NCBI GenBank assembly: GCA_944355255.1
Contig: CALVQD010000021.1
Location: 1-48,096 of the forward strand
Length of the DNA: 48,096 nt
Origin: an uncultured Bacilli bacterium
GTDB lineage: Bacteria; Bacillota_I; Bacilli_A; RF39; UBA660
Reading direction: 5' to 3'
Shown here in pieces: positions 8,533-15,964 of the stretch. The notes beneath the pieces are model-generated. The model did not search any database and was not told the DNA's origin. It was given only the letters and a program-made list of their open reading frames with translations. Position 1 is the first letter of the stretch. Each line of letters opens with the position of its first letter. The position numbers and the translations under genes were made by a program.

Positions 8533-8933
8533 TTAAAGTTGCAATCAACGGTTTTGGAAGAATAGGAAAGTTTGCTTATGATCAACTTCATAATGCTGAA
8601 GGTTATCAAATAGTCGCAATCAATGATTTAAGTAGAATATATCATTTAAAAGATGATTCTGCTGTAATTCTTCATGATAAAGAATTTACATCTCCACTAT
8701 GGAGTGAACTTTCAATTGACGTTTTAATCGATACAACTGGAATCACTACAGAAGAAAAAAAACACAAATATTTAGATATAGGAATCAAACATACTGTATT
8801 TGTACCAGATAAAATGGAGCCAACTTTCATTTGGCAGTCAGTTCCTATAATGAATGAAAAAAACTATGCATCAATAGGAAAAGATAGTATTAAAAAATTA
8901 GAAAAAGTCAAAAAAATAGAAAGAGGAAGATAA
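8529..8933 (+). CDS. Stand-alone GAPDH N-terminal (NAD-binding) domain protein
   Basis: A 134-residue paralogue of the N-terminal part of GAPDH. It keeps NGFGRIG (8-14) and AIND (30-33) of the Rossmann fold and the following beta-alpha units, but lacks a loop of about 20-25 residues, the catalytic Cys and the whole catalytic domain. It cannot be a working GAPDH alone. The frame is intact and coupled on both sides: ATGA overlap with the upstream kinase gene and one base before gap. It could be a decayed duplicate, a regulator, or a binding partner of Gap. Confidence 0.75.
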   Translation: MIKVAINGFGRIGKFAYDQLHNAEGYQIVAINDLSRIYHLKDDSAVILHDKEFTSPLWSELSIDVLIDTTGITTEEKKHKYLDIGIKHTVFVPDKMEPTFIWQSVPIMNEKNYASIGKDSIKKLEKVKKIERGR

Positions 8934-8934
8934 A

Positions 8935-9942
8935 ATGATAAAAGTAGCAATTAATGGATTTGGAAGAATAGGAAGATTAGTATTTCGTTTAATGGAAGAC
9001 GATGCAAACTTTGAAGTAGTCGCAATCAATGATATTACAGAACCAGAACAACTTGCATATTTATTAAAATACGATACTTCTCATAAGAATTATCGTGTTG
9101 ATGAAATTACATATGGAGAAGATTATATCCAAGTAGGAGATCATAAAATTAAAATCTGTAAAGAATTAGATCCTATCAATTTACCATGGAAAGAATTAGA
9201 AATAGATGAAGTATTTGAATGTACTGGTAAATTTGTAAAATACGAAGATGCTCATAAACATATCGAAGCAGGAGCAAAAAAAGTAATTATCTCTGCTCCA
9301 GGTAAAGGAGATATGAAAACAATTGTATACAATGTCAATAGTGATATATTAGATGGTAGTGAAGAAATCATCAGTGCTGCAAGTTGTACAACAAACTGTT
9401 TAGCACCTGTTGCCAAAGTATTAGATGAAGTATTTGGTATTGAAAAAGGATTCATGACAACTGTTCATGCTTATACCAATGATCAAACTATCTTAGATGT
9501 TGCTCATAAAAAAGGAATCAAAGCACGTCGTGGTAGAGCAGGAGCTGCAAACATTATTCCTGCTAGTACAGGAGCAGCAGTAGCTGTTGGAAAAGTACTT
9601 CCAAACTTACTTGGTAAATTAGATGGAATGGCATTCCGTGTACCAGTAACAGATGGATCTGTTGTCGATCTTACAGTAGAATTAAAAAGAGATGTAACTG
9701 TAGAAGAAGTTAATAATGCATTAAAGAATGCTAGCAATGAAACATTAGGATTCACCATGGATCCAATTGTATCAAGTGATATTATCGGTTCTCACTACGG
9801 AAGTTTAGTAGATGGACTTTGTACTACATTAATTGAAGTAGATGGAAAACAAATGGTAAAAGTAGTTGCTTGGTATGACAACGAAATGAGTTACTCAACA
9901 CAAATGGTTAGAACAGCTAAATTATTAGGAACAATGCTATAA
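8935..9942 (+). CDS. gap: Glyceraldehyde-3-phosphate dehydrogenase
   Basis: A cytoplasmic glycolytic enzyme that converts glyceraldehyde 3-phosphate to 1,3-bisphosphoglycerate. The 335 residues carry NGFGRIGR, Asp33 in AIND (points to NAD rather than NADP), catalytic Cys151 in SAASCTTNC and the TVHAYTNDQ segment. It is the third gene of a tightly packed set and is followed by a strong terminator. pgk and tpiA lie 6-10 kb downstream, separated by the peptide-modification island. Confidence 0.97.
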   Translation: MIKVAINGFGRIGRLVFRLMEDDANFEVVAINDITEPEQLAYLLKYDTSHKNYRVDEITYGEDYIQVGDHKIKICKELDPINLPWKELEIDEVFECTGKFVKYEDAHKHIEAGAKKVIISAPGKGDMKTIVYNVNSDILDGSEEIISAASCTTNCLAPVAKVLDEVFGIEKGFMTTVHAYTNDQTILDVAHKKGIKARRGRAGAANIIPASTGAAVAVGKVLPNLLGKLDGMAFRVPVTDGSVVDLTVELKRDVTVEEVNNALKNASNETLGFTMDPIVSSDIIGSHYGSLVDGLCTTLIEVDGKQMVKVVAWYDNEMSYSTQMVRTAKLLGTML

Positions 9943-9954
9943 GCATTGTTTTTT
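9931..9954 (+). terminator. Intrinsic terminator after gap
   Basis: ACAATGCT (9931-9938) pairs with AGCATTGT (9942-9949) and is followed by a T run. It separates gap from the island. Confidence 0.85.
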
Positions 9955-9967
9955 GATATATAAATAC

Positions 9968-9996
9968 TTGTGAAAGAGGAAACAATATGTTATACT
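9968..9996 (+). promoter_or_regulatory. sigma-A-type promoter of the peptide island
   Basis: TTGTGA (9968-9973), 17 bases, TATACT (9991-9996), just 22 bases before the GTG start of the first island gene. Confidence 0.65.
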
Positions 9997-10018
9997 TTCA
10001 GTAAAGAAGGTGAGTAAT

Positions 10019-11665
10019 GTGACTATTTCTGAATTTAAAAAATTTTCAGATAAACTATCACAGTTTTGTACAGCTCCGACCGATACTTGGAAAAAAAGAA
10101 TTTTATTGAAATCTATTTATGACAATCAATTTATGAATATGGTAAATGATATATTAAATCACATTGATAAAATGACAGGTTTAGAGCTTGATCAATTATT
10201 TGAAAAACTAAGAAATTTATCCAATGATGCATTTAAAAAATTTGACGACTCAAAAGACCCGATACAAAAATATAAAAATTATTTGGAAATTGAAGTATAT
10301 TTTGGAGTCATTGAACAGATAGACGAATTATCTAGCTTTTCCGATCGTATTGGTAAAGAAATGTATGAAAAATATGGAAATGAAACAGTTGCGATGATTG
10401 ATAAAGAAAATCCATCCGTATTGACGAGTTTCCAATTTGAAAAATCAAACATGAATTTTGATGATGAATTAATAAAAAAATATTTAGTATTAAAAAAGTG
10501 GCAGGATTTACAGTATATCTATTGTAATGAAGTCTTAGATGGAATTTGCCATTCAGAGCAATTAGAAGAAGAAGTAATTGATTTACTATCTAAAAAATTG
10601 GAAGTGAAAGATAACGCAATTAATTTGTTAGCATTAGATAATCTTCTTTCAGAGTCAATATTAGATATTGATTTAGTTAGTAAATACTATTTAGCGGGAA
10701 TTCAAAAACAATTGGTTCCTATAATTGGAGGGAAAGGCTACGGCCTTGCCATTTTAAATATTTATAGTTCCATACCTAAGACTTATGTAATACCTATTAA
10801 TCATGAATTTCCAACGGATTTTATTTATAATCTTCCTTCTAATATTAAATATTCTGTACGTAGTTCTGCCGATGTAGAAGATGGAAGAGAAAATTCTTTT
10901 GCTGGAATGTTTTCATCATATTTAGATGTCAATCATAAAGACTTAAAAAAATATTACGATAAAGTGAAAGATTCAGTAAACTCAGATAGGGTTCAATCTT
11001 ATATCCAAAGAAAAAAAGCACAACTACCTAAAATGGCAGTAATTATAGAAGAATTTGTAGAACCACAATATTCAGGTGTTTGGCTAGGCCATGATTTAAA
11101 TGACGGTGTTTATGAAATGGTTTTAGGAAATGGCGAGAAATTAGTAAGTGGAGAAGCTACACCATTTCATTTGAGTGGAGATGATGGTAAAAAAATCAAG
11201 AATTATTTCATTGAACTACAAAATACTTTAGAAAAGGTTGCTGATTTTGAATGGTGTGTAATAGATAATAAGATCGTTATGTTACAGTACCGACCTGTCA
11301 CTTCTAAAATTAAATTAAATCCCTCAAAGATGGATGGATATGGTGTAAGTAGTGGTATTGTAAGTGGAGAAATATGTTTTTTGGAATCTTTAGATGATGT
11401 ACAAAATTTTGAAGAAGATAAAATTTTATTAACTTATTTAACTGATCCTGATTGGACTCCCTATATTATGAAATCAAAGGGAGTAGTCACTGCAATAGGT
11501 GGTTATTTATGTCATACTGCTATTATTACACGAGAACTTGGTATTCCATGTGTGACAAATATTGGAATAGAAAAATTGAACCAGTTAAGAAAAGAAAAAG
11601 AAATTACGATAGATGGTGATTTAGGTACAGTGGAATCAAAAAAAAAAGTAAAAGTATTCAAATAA
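10019..11665 (+). CDS. PEP-synthase-like phosphotransferase (ATP-binding plus phosphohistidine domain)
   Basis: A 548-residue member of the PEP synthase/pyruvate phosphate dikinase superfamily. Residues 1-225 match nothing I know. An ATP-grasp nucleotide-binding part follows (about 232-427, with GGKGYGL and SVRSSADVEDG), then the swivelling phosphohistidine domain with catalytic His499 in GGYLCHTAIITRELGIP. The PEP/pyruvate-binding barrel is absent, so it is not a true PEP synthase. Rifampin phosphotransferase is built from the same two domain types. It may phosphorylate a peptide or a small molecule. Start GTG 10019 follows AAGGTGAG. Its last codons contain ten A in a row, and a second frame continues beyond its stop. 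Confidence 0.8.
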   Translation: MTISEFKKFSDKLSQFCTAPTDTWKKRILLKSIYDNQFMNMVNDILNHIDKMTGLELDQLFEKLRNLSNDAFKKFDDSKDPIQKYKNYLEIEVYFGVIEQIDELSSFSDRIGKEMYEKYGNETVAMIDKENPSVLTSFQFEKSNMNFDDELIKKYLVLKKWQDLQYIYCNEVLDGICHSEQLEEEVIDLLSKKLEVKDNAINLLALDNLLSESILDIDLVSKYYLAGIQKQLVPIIGGKGYGLAILNIYSSIPKTYVIPINHEFPTDFIYNLPSNIKYSVRSSADVEDGRENSFAGMFSSYLDVNHKDLKKYYDKVKDSVNSDRVQSYIQRKKAQLPKMAVIIEEFVEPQYSGVWLGHDLNDGVYEMVLGNGEKLVSGEATPFHLSGDDGKKIKNYFIELQNTLEKVADFEWCVIDNKIVMLQYRPVTSKIKLNPSKMDGYGVSSGIVSGEICFLESLDDVQNFEEDKILLTYLTDPDWTPYIMKSKGVVTAIGGYLCHTAIITRELGIPCVTNIGIEKLNQLRKEKEITIDGDLGTVESKKKVKVFK

Positions 11666-11844
11666 GAACTGCTAAAAATAAAGGTTACTATGAGGTGTGG
11701 AATTCGGAAAACGGATTACTTTTGGGGATTACAAAAAAAGTGAAGGATATTTTAGATAAGTGGTTGAATGATGAAAAATTAAACGATAGCGAATTTCTGA
11801 TATTGAATGAGTTTATGAGAATATATATGGAGGAAACAAAATGA
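11620..11844 (+). pseudogene. Open frame in -1 phase to the phosphotransferase gene: frameshift extension or gene remnant
   Basis: An open frame without a convincing start runs from 11620 to a TGA at 11842-11844. It overlaps the end of the phosphotransferase gene in the -1 phase and its stop overlaps the next ATG (11841). From about 11674 it encodes a plausible protein segment (GYYEVWNSENGLLLG..., then a helix ending MRIYMEETK). The A10 run at 11638-11647 would join the two frames by -1 slippage or by one extra A in the mRNA. Either the phosphotransferase carries a C-terminal extension of about 65 residues made by slippage, or this is a former gene or a recent indel. Confidence 0.45.
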
Positions 11845-12101
11845 TATATTATATAATAAATCCGCAAATTGTATTTATGAAAAAAAATGATACATATATT
11901 GTTGATTTGAAAGACGAATATTATTACATTAATGAAATTAGTTATTATATTTTACAGTTTTGCAAACAAAAACATACACTTCAAGAAATTATAGAATATA
12001 TTGTTAATAGCTATGACGCTGATGTCAATCTTGTTGCCAAAGATATGAAAAAAATAGTACAAGAGTTTGCAAATTGTGGTATACTTATCTATAAGAGGTG
12101 A
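11841..12101 (+). CDS. PqqD-like RiPP precursor recognition protein
   Basis: An 86-residue PqqD-family protein. Stand-alone PqqD proteins fold as a RiPP recognition element (RRE) that binds the leader peptide and presents it to a radical SAM enzyme. The sequence shows the winged-helix pattern: short N-terminal strands, DLKDEYYYINEISYYILQFC, then helices with IIEYIVNSYDADVNLVAKDM and a terminal strand GILIYKR. ATG 11841 follows GGAGG at 11829-11833. The candidate precursor peptide begins three bases after its stop, and a SPASM radical SAM gene follows. Confidence 0.82.
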   Translation: MIYYIINPQIVFMKKNDTYIVDLKDEYYYINEISYYILQFCKQKHTLQEIIEYIVNSYDADVNLVAKDMKKIVQEFANCGILIYKR

Positions 12102-12103
12102 TA

Positions 12104-12211
12104 ATGATGAAAAAATATGAAAAACCACTCTTATTTAAATTAGATAAGTCCTTGGGTGGTATGGCTTCTTCTTTCAGTAAATCATACTGTTATGGTGGAG
12201 AGAGTAAATAA
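12104..12211 (+). CDS. Candidate RiPP precursor peptide, 35 aa
   Basis: ATG at 12104 (or the next codon, 12107) follows the ribosome site AAGAGGTG at 12093-12100. The 35-residue peptide has a charged N-terminal half with KYEKP (4-8), typical of leader peptides read by PqqD/RRE proteins. A possible double-glycine site is LGG (17-19). The C-terminal half is rich in Ser, Gly and Tyr, with a single Cys29 in SYCYGG. Its place between the PqqD gene and the radical SAM gene, plus the hairpin directly after its stop, is the classical arrangement for a precursor. With only one Cys it could form at most one intramolecular thioether; Tyr, Ser, Lys and Met side chains are other possible sites. No known class was recognised. 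Confidence 0.78.
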   Translation: MMKKYEKPLLFKLDKSLGGMASSFSKSYCYGGESK

Positions 12212-12240
12212 AAATTCCATTTGATGGAATTTTTATATTA
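12209..12240 (+). terminator. Partial terminator or mRNA-stabilising hairpin after the precursor gene
   Basis: AAAAATTCCA (12210-12219) pairs perfectly with TGGAATTTTT (12225-12234) over a 5-base loop; T12209 and A12235 extend the stem to 11 bp. It lies between the precursor stop and the radical SAM ribosome site. The stem is A/T-rich, so read-through is likely. That would give more precursor than enzyme mRNA. Confidence 0.7.
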
Positions 12241-12253
12241 TAAAGGTGAATTT

Positions 12254-13198
12254 ATGAAAGAAATTTTTGTTTTAAATAGGAATGTAGCGATGGATAATAT
12301 TATATGGGGAAATGTTAGTGGACCAACTTATTGTTATTTAGAAATCACAAGAAGATGCAATTGTCGTTGTCAGTATTGTCAAGTGGGTGACCAAGTTGCT
12401 AAAGATATAGATATACATTTATTTAGAAATATTATTGATAAATTGCATTTAAGCAATACATTTGAAATTCGTTTAGGTGGAGGAGAACCACTATTGTGTC
12501 CAAATATTTCAAGTTTATTAAAGTATATTTATAGTAAAAAAATGTCTGTATGGATATGTACAAATGGTACATTGCTTACAAGGACAATGTGCGAAATGTT
12601 ATTGGCTAATCATGTGGTGGGGGTTCGTATTAGTATTGATTCTTTAGATCATAAAATTCATAACAAAGTTAGAGGGATGCATAATTGTTTGGAACTGGCT
12701 TTAAAAGGTGCTAGCATTGCCACAAAAACCGGATTGCAAGTTGCTATATGTATGACTATAGGAACCCATAATATTGATGAAGTTAAACAAGTGAAAAAAT
12801 ATGCTCATGATAATGGATATCAATTTTATTCACATTATATTATGCCGGTGGGAAAAGGTAAAACATATTTGCAAAATAATAGTTTACCTTCAAACAGTAT
12901 CGTTCAGCAGTTAAATGATATATATGGTGAAAAGAATTGTGTGGCAGTCAATCAATCAATTTCTATTGATATAGACGGATATGTAAGCCCATGTACTTTT
13001 ATAAAGCCAATTATTCATATTAGTAATATTAAAACAAAAAATATACTAATGGATAAATCGTTACAAAAATATACTTATCCAGTCCCTGAAAATCATTGCT
13101 TTGATTGCCAATTTAATAGTACAAAGAGAAATCATAAATGCATTCTGTCATCGATTTGCAAAGGGGGTTGCTGGGCAATTTATGAACAAGATAAATAA
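12254..13198 (+). CDS. SPASM-domain radical SAM peptide maturase
   Basis: A 314-residue radical SAM enzyme. The CxxxCxxC cluster motif is Cys35, Cys39 and Cys42, with an extra Cys37 inside the motif. The SAM-contacting GGGEP is at 75-79. The C-terminal SPASM-type region carries Cys247, Cys282, Cys285, Cys296, Cys302 and Cys306 (CKGGC at the end) for auxiliary clusters. Such enzymes act on RiPP precursors, for example by thioether or carbon-carbon bond formation. ATG 12254 follows AAAGGTGA; earlier in-frame starts lie within the hairpin. It overlaps the next gene by 17 bases. Confidence 0.88.
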   Translation: MKEIFVLNRNVAMDNIIWGNVSGPTYCYLEITRRCNCRCQYCQVGDQVAKDIDIHLFRNIIDKLHLSNTFEIRLGGGEPLLCPNISSLLKYIYSKKMSVWICTNGTLLTRTMCEMLLANHVVGVRISIDSLDHKIHNKVRGMHNCLELALKGASIATKTGLQVAICMTIGTHNIDEVKQVKKYAHDNGYQFYSHYIMPVGKGKTYLQNNSLPSNSIVQQLNDIYGEKNCVAVNQSISIDIDGYVSPCTFIKPIIHISNIKTKNILMDKSLQKYTYPVPENHCFDCQFNSTKRNHKCILSSICKGGCWAIYEQDK

Positions 13199-14633
13199 AA
13201 TATTATTAGTTTATGCAATTAATCATAATCATAATGATTATAGAAAAATCCAAATGCTGGGTATTTCATATTTACAAAGTGCTTTGCATAAAGAAGGGTT
13301 TGATTGTGATTGTTATGACGGAAATATTGGTACTTTGACAGAAGATGAATTAGTAAAATATATAATAGATAAAGCATATGATTTTATAGGTTTTAGTATT
13401 TTGTTTTCTAATACAAAATTATCCTTAAGAATCGCTGAAAGTATAAAAAACATTAATCCTAAAGTAGTTGTTGCGTTTGGCGGAACAAATGCTACTGTCA
13501 TACATAAAGAATTGATTGATAATTATCCATTCATTGATGTTGTTATGAGAGGTGCGGGTGAGGAGATGATAGTTTCTCTTATAAAGGATTATAATAAGCA
13601 CGGGAAGTTTTTGGCGCTATTAAAAAGTTGTAGTTATCAAAATATTAATAACAAAAGAATATATGCGACAGAGATTGCGGAAATAGAAAATTTAGATTCT
13701 TTAGTATATCCTAATAGAGAGCATGCGTTTGAATACTCATATACTATCATTGGAAATGAAAAATATCATAATATTGATATTTCAACAAGTAGAGGATGTC
13801 CATATCAATGTGTGTTTTGTTCTGTTCCCATGTTTCGTTTGAAATGGAAATCACGAAGTGCAAAAAATGTTTTATCCGAAATACAACAGATTTATAATAA
13901 GAAACACAATATATACATTATTTTTATCGATGATAATTTTTTGATTAATGTTGATCGTGCTTTAGAAATAACTAAAGGTATATATTATATGGGTTTAAAA
14001 GATCGTGTAAGGATTCCATTTGTATTTGCAACACGTGCTGATCAATTGTTAAGGTTGTCTAAAGAAACACTACTAAAGTTTAAACAGTATGGATGTTATT
14101 CTATTGAAATTGGAATTGAAAATGGTTCTAATACTGTGTTAAAAAGAATGAAAAAAAATATAACAGTTGAACAAAATGAGCAAATCATAAGTAATTTAGC
14201 GGAAATAGGAATGAATATTGGGATTGACTTTATTTTATTTGATAACAAAACAACTATAAATGAATTGAAAGAAAATTATGATTTTTTTAAAAGAAATGGT
14301 TTGATTGGATATTATCCAGCATTAATTTATAATCAAATGTATCCTTATCCTGGAACAGAATATGCAGAAAAGAATATTGATATGAACCATTATTTCGAAA
14401 ATAAAGATGTAGAATTTGTATATAAGCAGATTGAATTATTTTCAATAGAAATTCAACCGTTTATTGATAAACTTTTGATAAGTCAGAAATTAGATATAAT
14501 AGATGAGATCTGGTTAAAGACATTACCTTATTTTGCATTTGAAAAGTTTTTATTTCATCATTATAGTTTTGAACAATATGAAAAAGAAAATAATATAAAA
14601 GAAAAAATTAGGATAATGGAGGAGAGTGTATGA
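13182..14633 (+). CDS. B12-binding-domain radical SAM protein
   Basis: A 483-residue protein with an N-terminal cobalamin-binding-like Rossmann region (about 5-130, with FGGTNA and GAGEEMI) and a radical SAM core with Cys206, Cys210 and Cys213 in RGCPYQCVFC. A C-terminal helical region follows. B12-radical SAM enzymes commonly methylate unactivated carbons or rearrange rings. The classical DxHxxG B12 ligand motif is not visible, so base-off binding by that route is doubtful. ATG 13182 overlaps the end of the SPASM enzyme gene, and its TGA overlaps the next ATG. It is probably a second tailoring enzyme for the same peptide. Confidence 0.85.
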   Translation: MNKINKILLVYAINHNHNDYRKIQMLGISYLQSALHKEGFDCDCYDGNIGTLTEDELVKYIIDKAYDFIGFSILFSNTKLSLRIAESIKNINPKVVVAFGGTNATVIHKELIDNYPFIDVVMRGAGEEMIVSLIKDYNKHGKFLALLKSCSYQNINNKRIYATEIAEIENLDSLVYPNREHAFEYSYTIIGNEKYHNIDISTSRGCPYQCVFCSVPMFRLKWKSRSAKNVLSEIQQIYNKKHNIYIIFIDDNFLINVDRALEITKGIYYMGLKDRVRIPFVFATRADQLLRLSKETLLKFKQYGCYSIEIGIENGSNTVLKRMKKNITVEQNEQIISNLAEIGMNIGIDFILFDNKTTINELKENYDFFKRNGLIGYYPALIYNQMYPYPGTEYAEKNIDMNHYFENKDVEFVYKQIELFSIEIQPFIDKLLISQKLDIIDEIWLKTLPYFAFEKFLFHHYSFEQYEKENNIKEKIRIMEESV

Positions 14634-15604
14634 CACAATTAGGACAGTGTATTGCGGTGCATAGAGATTGTTGGGAAATTTTATCATCTGGTAAAAAATA
14701 TCGAGCAATTATAAATAATAAGTATGAAAATATAGTATATCCTGTAGTAGGGGATGTTGTTTCTATTAATATTGATTTAAAGAATCAGTCCTGTATTATT
14801 TTGGATATACAACCTCGTACAACAGAATTGTATAGAAATAAAGATGGACATAAAAAAACAATCGCTGCAAATATAGATATTGTTTTTATTACAACCAGTA
14901 TGAATAAAGAATTCAATGTTGGAAAGCTAGAACGACTTTTAATAATGGTAAATCAAAGTGGTGCAAAACCTTGCTTTGTTTTAACAAAAGCGGATATCTG
15001 TACAAATCCAAATATTTATATTGAACAAATAAAAAGACATTTTTCGACAGTTCCATATGTTGTTACATCTTCTTTAAATGAACAAAGTATTGAGTTATTA
15101 AAAACAATGTGGAATCCTGGAGAAACTGCAATTTTTGTGGGAAGTTCTGGAGTAGGAAAAACGACATTAATTAATACTTTGTTGGGATATCAAGTTGGAA
15201 AAGTATATGAAGTTAGGGAAAAGGATGATAAGGGGCGTCACACGACTACTAGTTCTATATATTTAGAATTACCAGATGGACGAAAATTGATAGATTCTCC
15301 TGGAATAAGAAGTGTAGGTCTTCTCAATCTTGATTTTAAAGATATTAATGAAGTTTTTTCATTCATTAGTGAAAATGAAAAAATGTGTCAATATAAAAAT
15401 TGTACGCATACAAATGAAAATGGTTGTAGAATTATCGAGTTATTAAATGAAGGAATAATTGACGAGAATGATTATCGTCGTTACTTAAAAATGAAACGAC
15501 AAATATTATATGATGCACAAAAAAGTGGAATTGATAATCGTGCAGATTGGGAAAAGAGGAGAGATTTACTACAAAAGAAAAAAAAGTATCGCAAAAGAAG
15601 ATAA
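14630..15604 (+). CDS. rsgA: RsgA-like circularly permuted GTPase
   Basis: RsgA (YjeQ/YloQ) is a GTPase that matures and checks the small ribosomal subunit. The 324 residues show an OB-fold-like N-terminus (1-65) and permuted G motifs: G4 TKAD at 119-122 before G1 GSSGVGKT at 171-178 and G3 DSPG at 222-225. A zinc knuckle follows with Cys253, Cys258, His260 and Cys266. The basic C-terminus resembles a ribosome-binding tail. All key motifs are intact. Housekeeping rsgA usually sits elsewhere; here it is coupled by an ATGA overlap to a peptide-modification gene. It may be a second copy used for immunity, or simply the only copy relocated. Confidence 0.9.
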   Translation: MTQLGQCIAVHRDCWEILSSGKKYRAIINNKYENIVYPVVGDVVSINIDLKNQSCIILDIQPRTTELYRNKDGHKKTIAANIDIVFITTSMNKEFNVGKLERLLIMVNQSGAKPCFVLTKADICTNPNIYIEQIKRHFSTVPYVVTSSLNEQSIELLKTMWNPGETAIFVGSSGVGKTTLINTLLGYQVGKVYEVREKDDKGRHTTTSSIYLELPDGRKLIDSPGIRSVGLLNLDFKDINEVFSFISENEKMCQYKNCTHTNENGCRIIELLNEGIIDENDYRRYLKMKRQILYDAQKSGIDNRADWEKRRDLLQKKKKYRKRR

Positions 15605-15656
15605 CAGTATCGACATAGTATATGTTCTGTTGTTGTAAATAGTCTATACATTTTAG

Positions 15657-15842
15657 CCTTTTGAATTTCTAGTAAAAGATCATACTGTTATTATTGTTGC
15701 ACATCGTCTATCTACCATTGTAGATGCTGACGAAATTCATGTTATTCAACAGGGAAATGATGTTGCATGTGGCACTCATGAAGAACTTTTGAAAACAAGT
15801 GATGTATATCAAAAGTTATATGAAACAGAATCTTCAAACTAA
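15657..15842 (+). pseudogene. Remnant of an ABC exporter (end of the nucleotide-binding domain)
   Basis: An open frame after TAG at 15654 encodes the last 61 residues of an ABC exporter. It contains HTVIIVAHRLSTI (H-loop), then VDADEIHVIQQG and a normal C-terminus. The membrane domain, Walker A, signature and Walker B parts are missing, and there is no start codon or ribosome site. A good terminator follows directly. It is the 3' end of a deleted gene, possibly the former exporter of the peptide or a former neighbour of pgk. Confidence 0.85.
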
Positions 15843-15865
15843 GGAAAGTTTTCTTTCCTTTTTTC
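15841..15865 (+). terminator. Intrinsic terminator at the end of the island
   Basis: AAGGAAAG and CTTTCCTT arms (15841-15848, 15853-15860) around TTTT, with a T-rich tail. Confidence 0.8.
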
Positions 15866-15895
15866 TTACAATTTTGTCATCTGAATCGATTTTCT

Positions 15896-15923
15896 TTGTA
15901 AAAAGATAGAAACATGGTAAAAT
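15896..15923 (+). promoter_or_regulatory. sigma-A-type promoter of pgk
   Basis: TTGTAA (15896-15901), 16 bases, TAAAAT (15918-15923). Confidence 0.5.
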
Positions 15924-15964
15924 AGTAATGTATGAATATGGAAATATAGAATTGGAGTGATACA

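Noticed and set aside
12221-12253. Longer start of the SPASM radical SAM gene (TTG 12221 or ATG 12224)
   Set aside because: These codons lie in the loop and right arm of the hairpin and have no ribosome site; ATG 12254 has AAAGGTGA at a good distance.
15044-15050. TTCGACA inside the RsgA gene as a 0A box
   Set aside because: It lies deep within coding sequence with no promoter nearby; a chance match.
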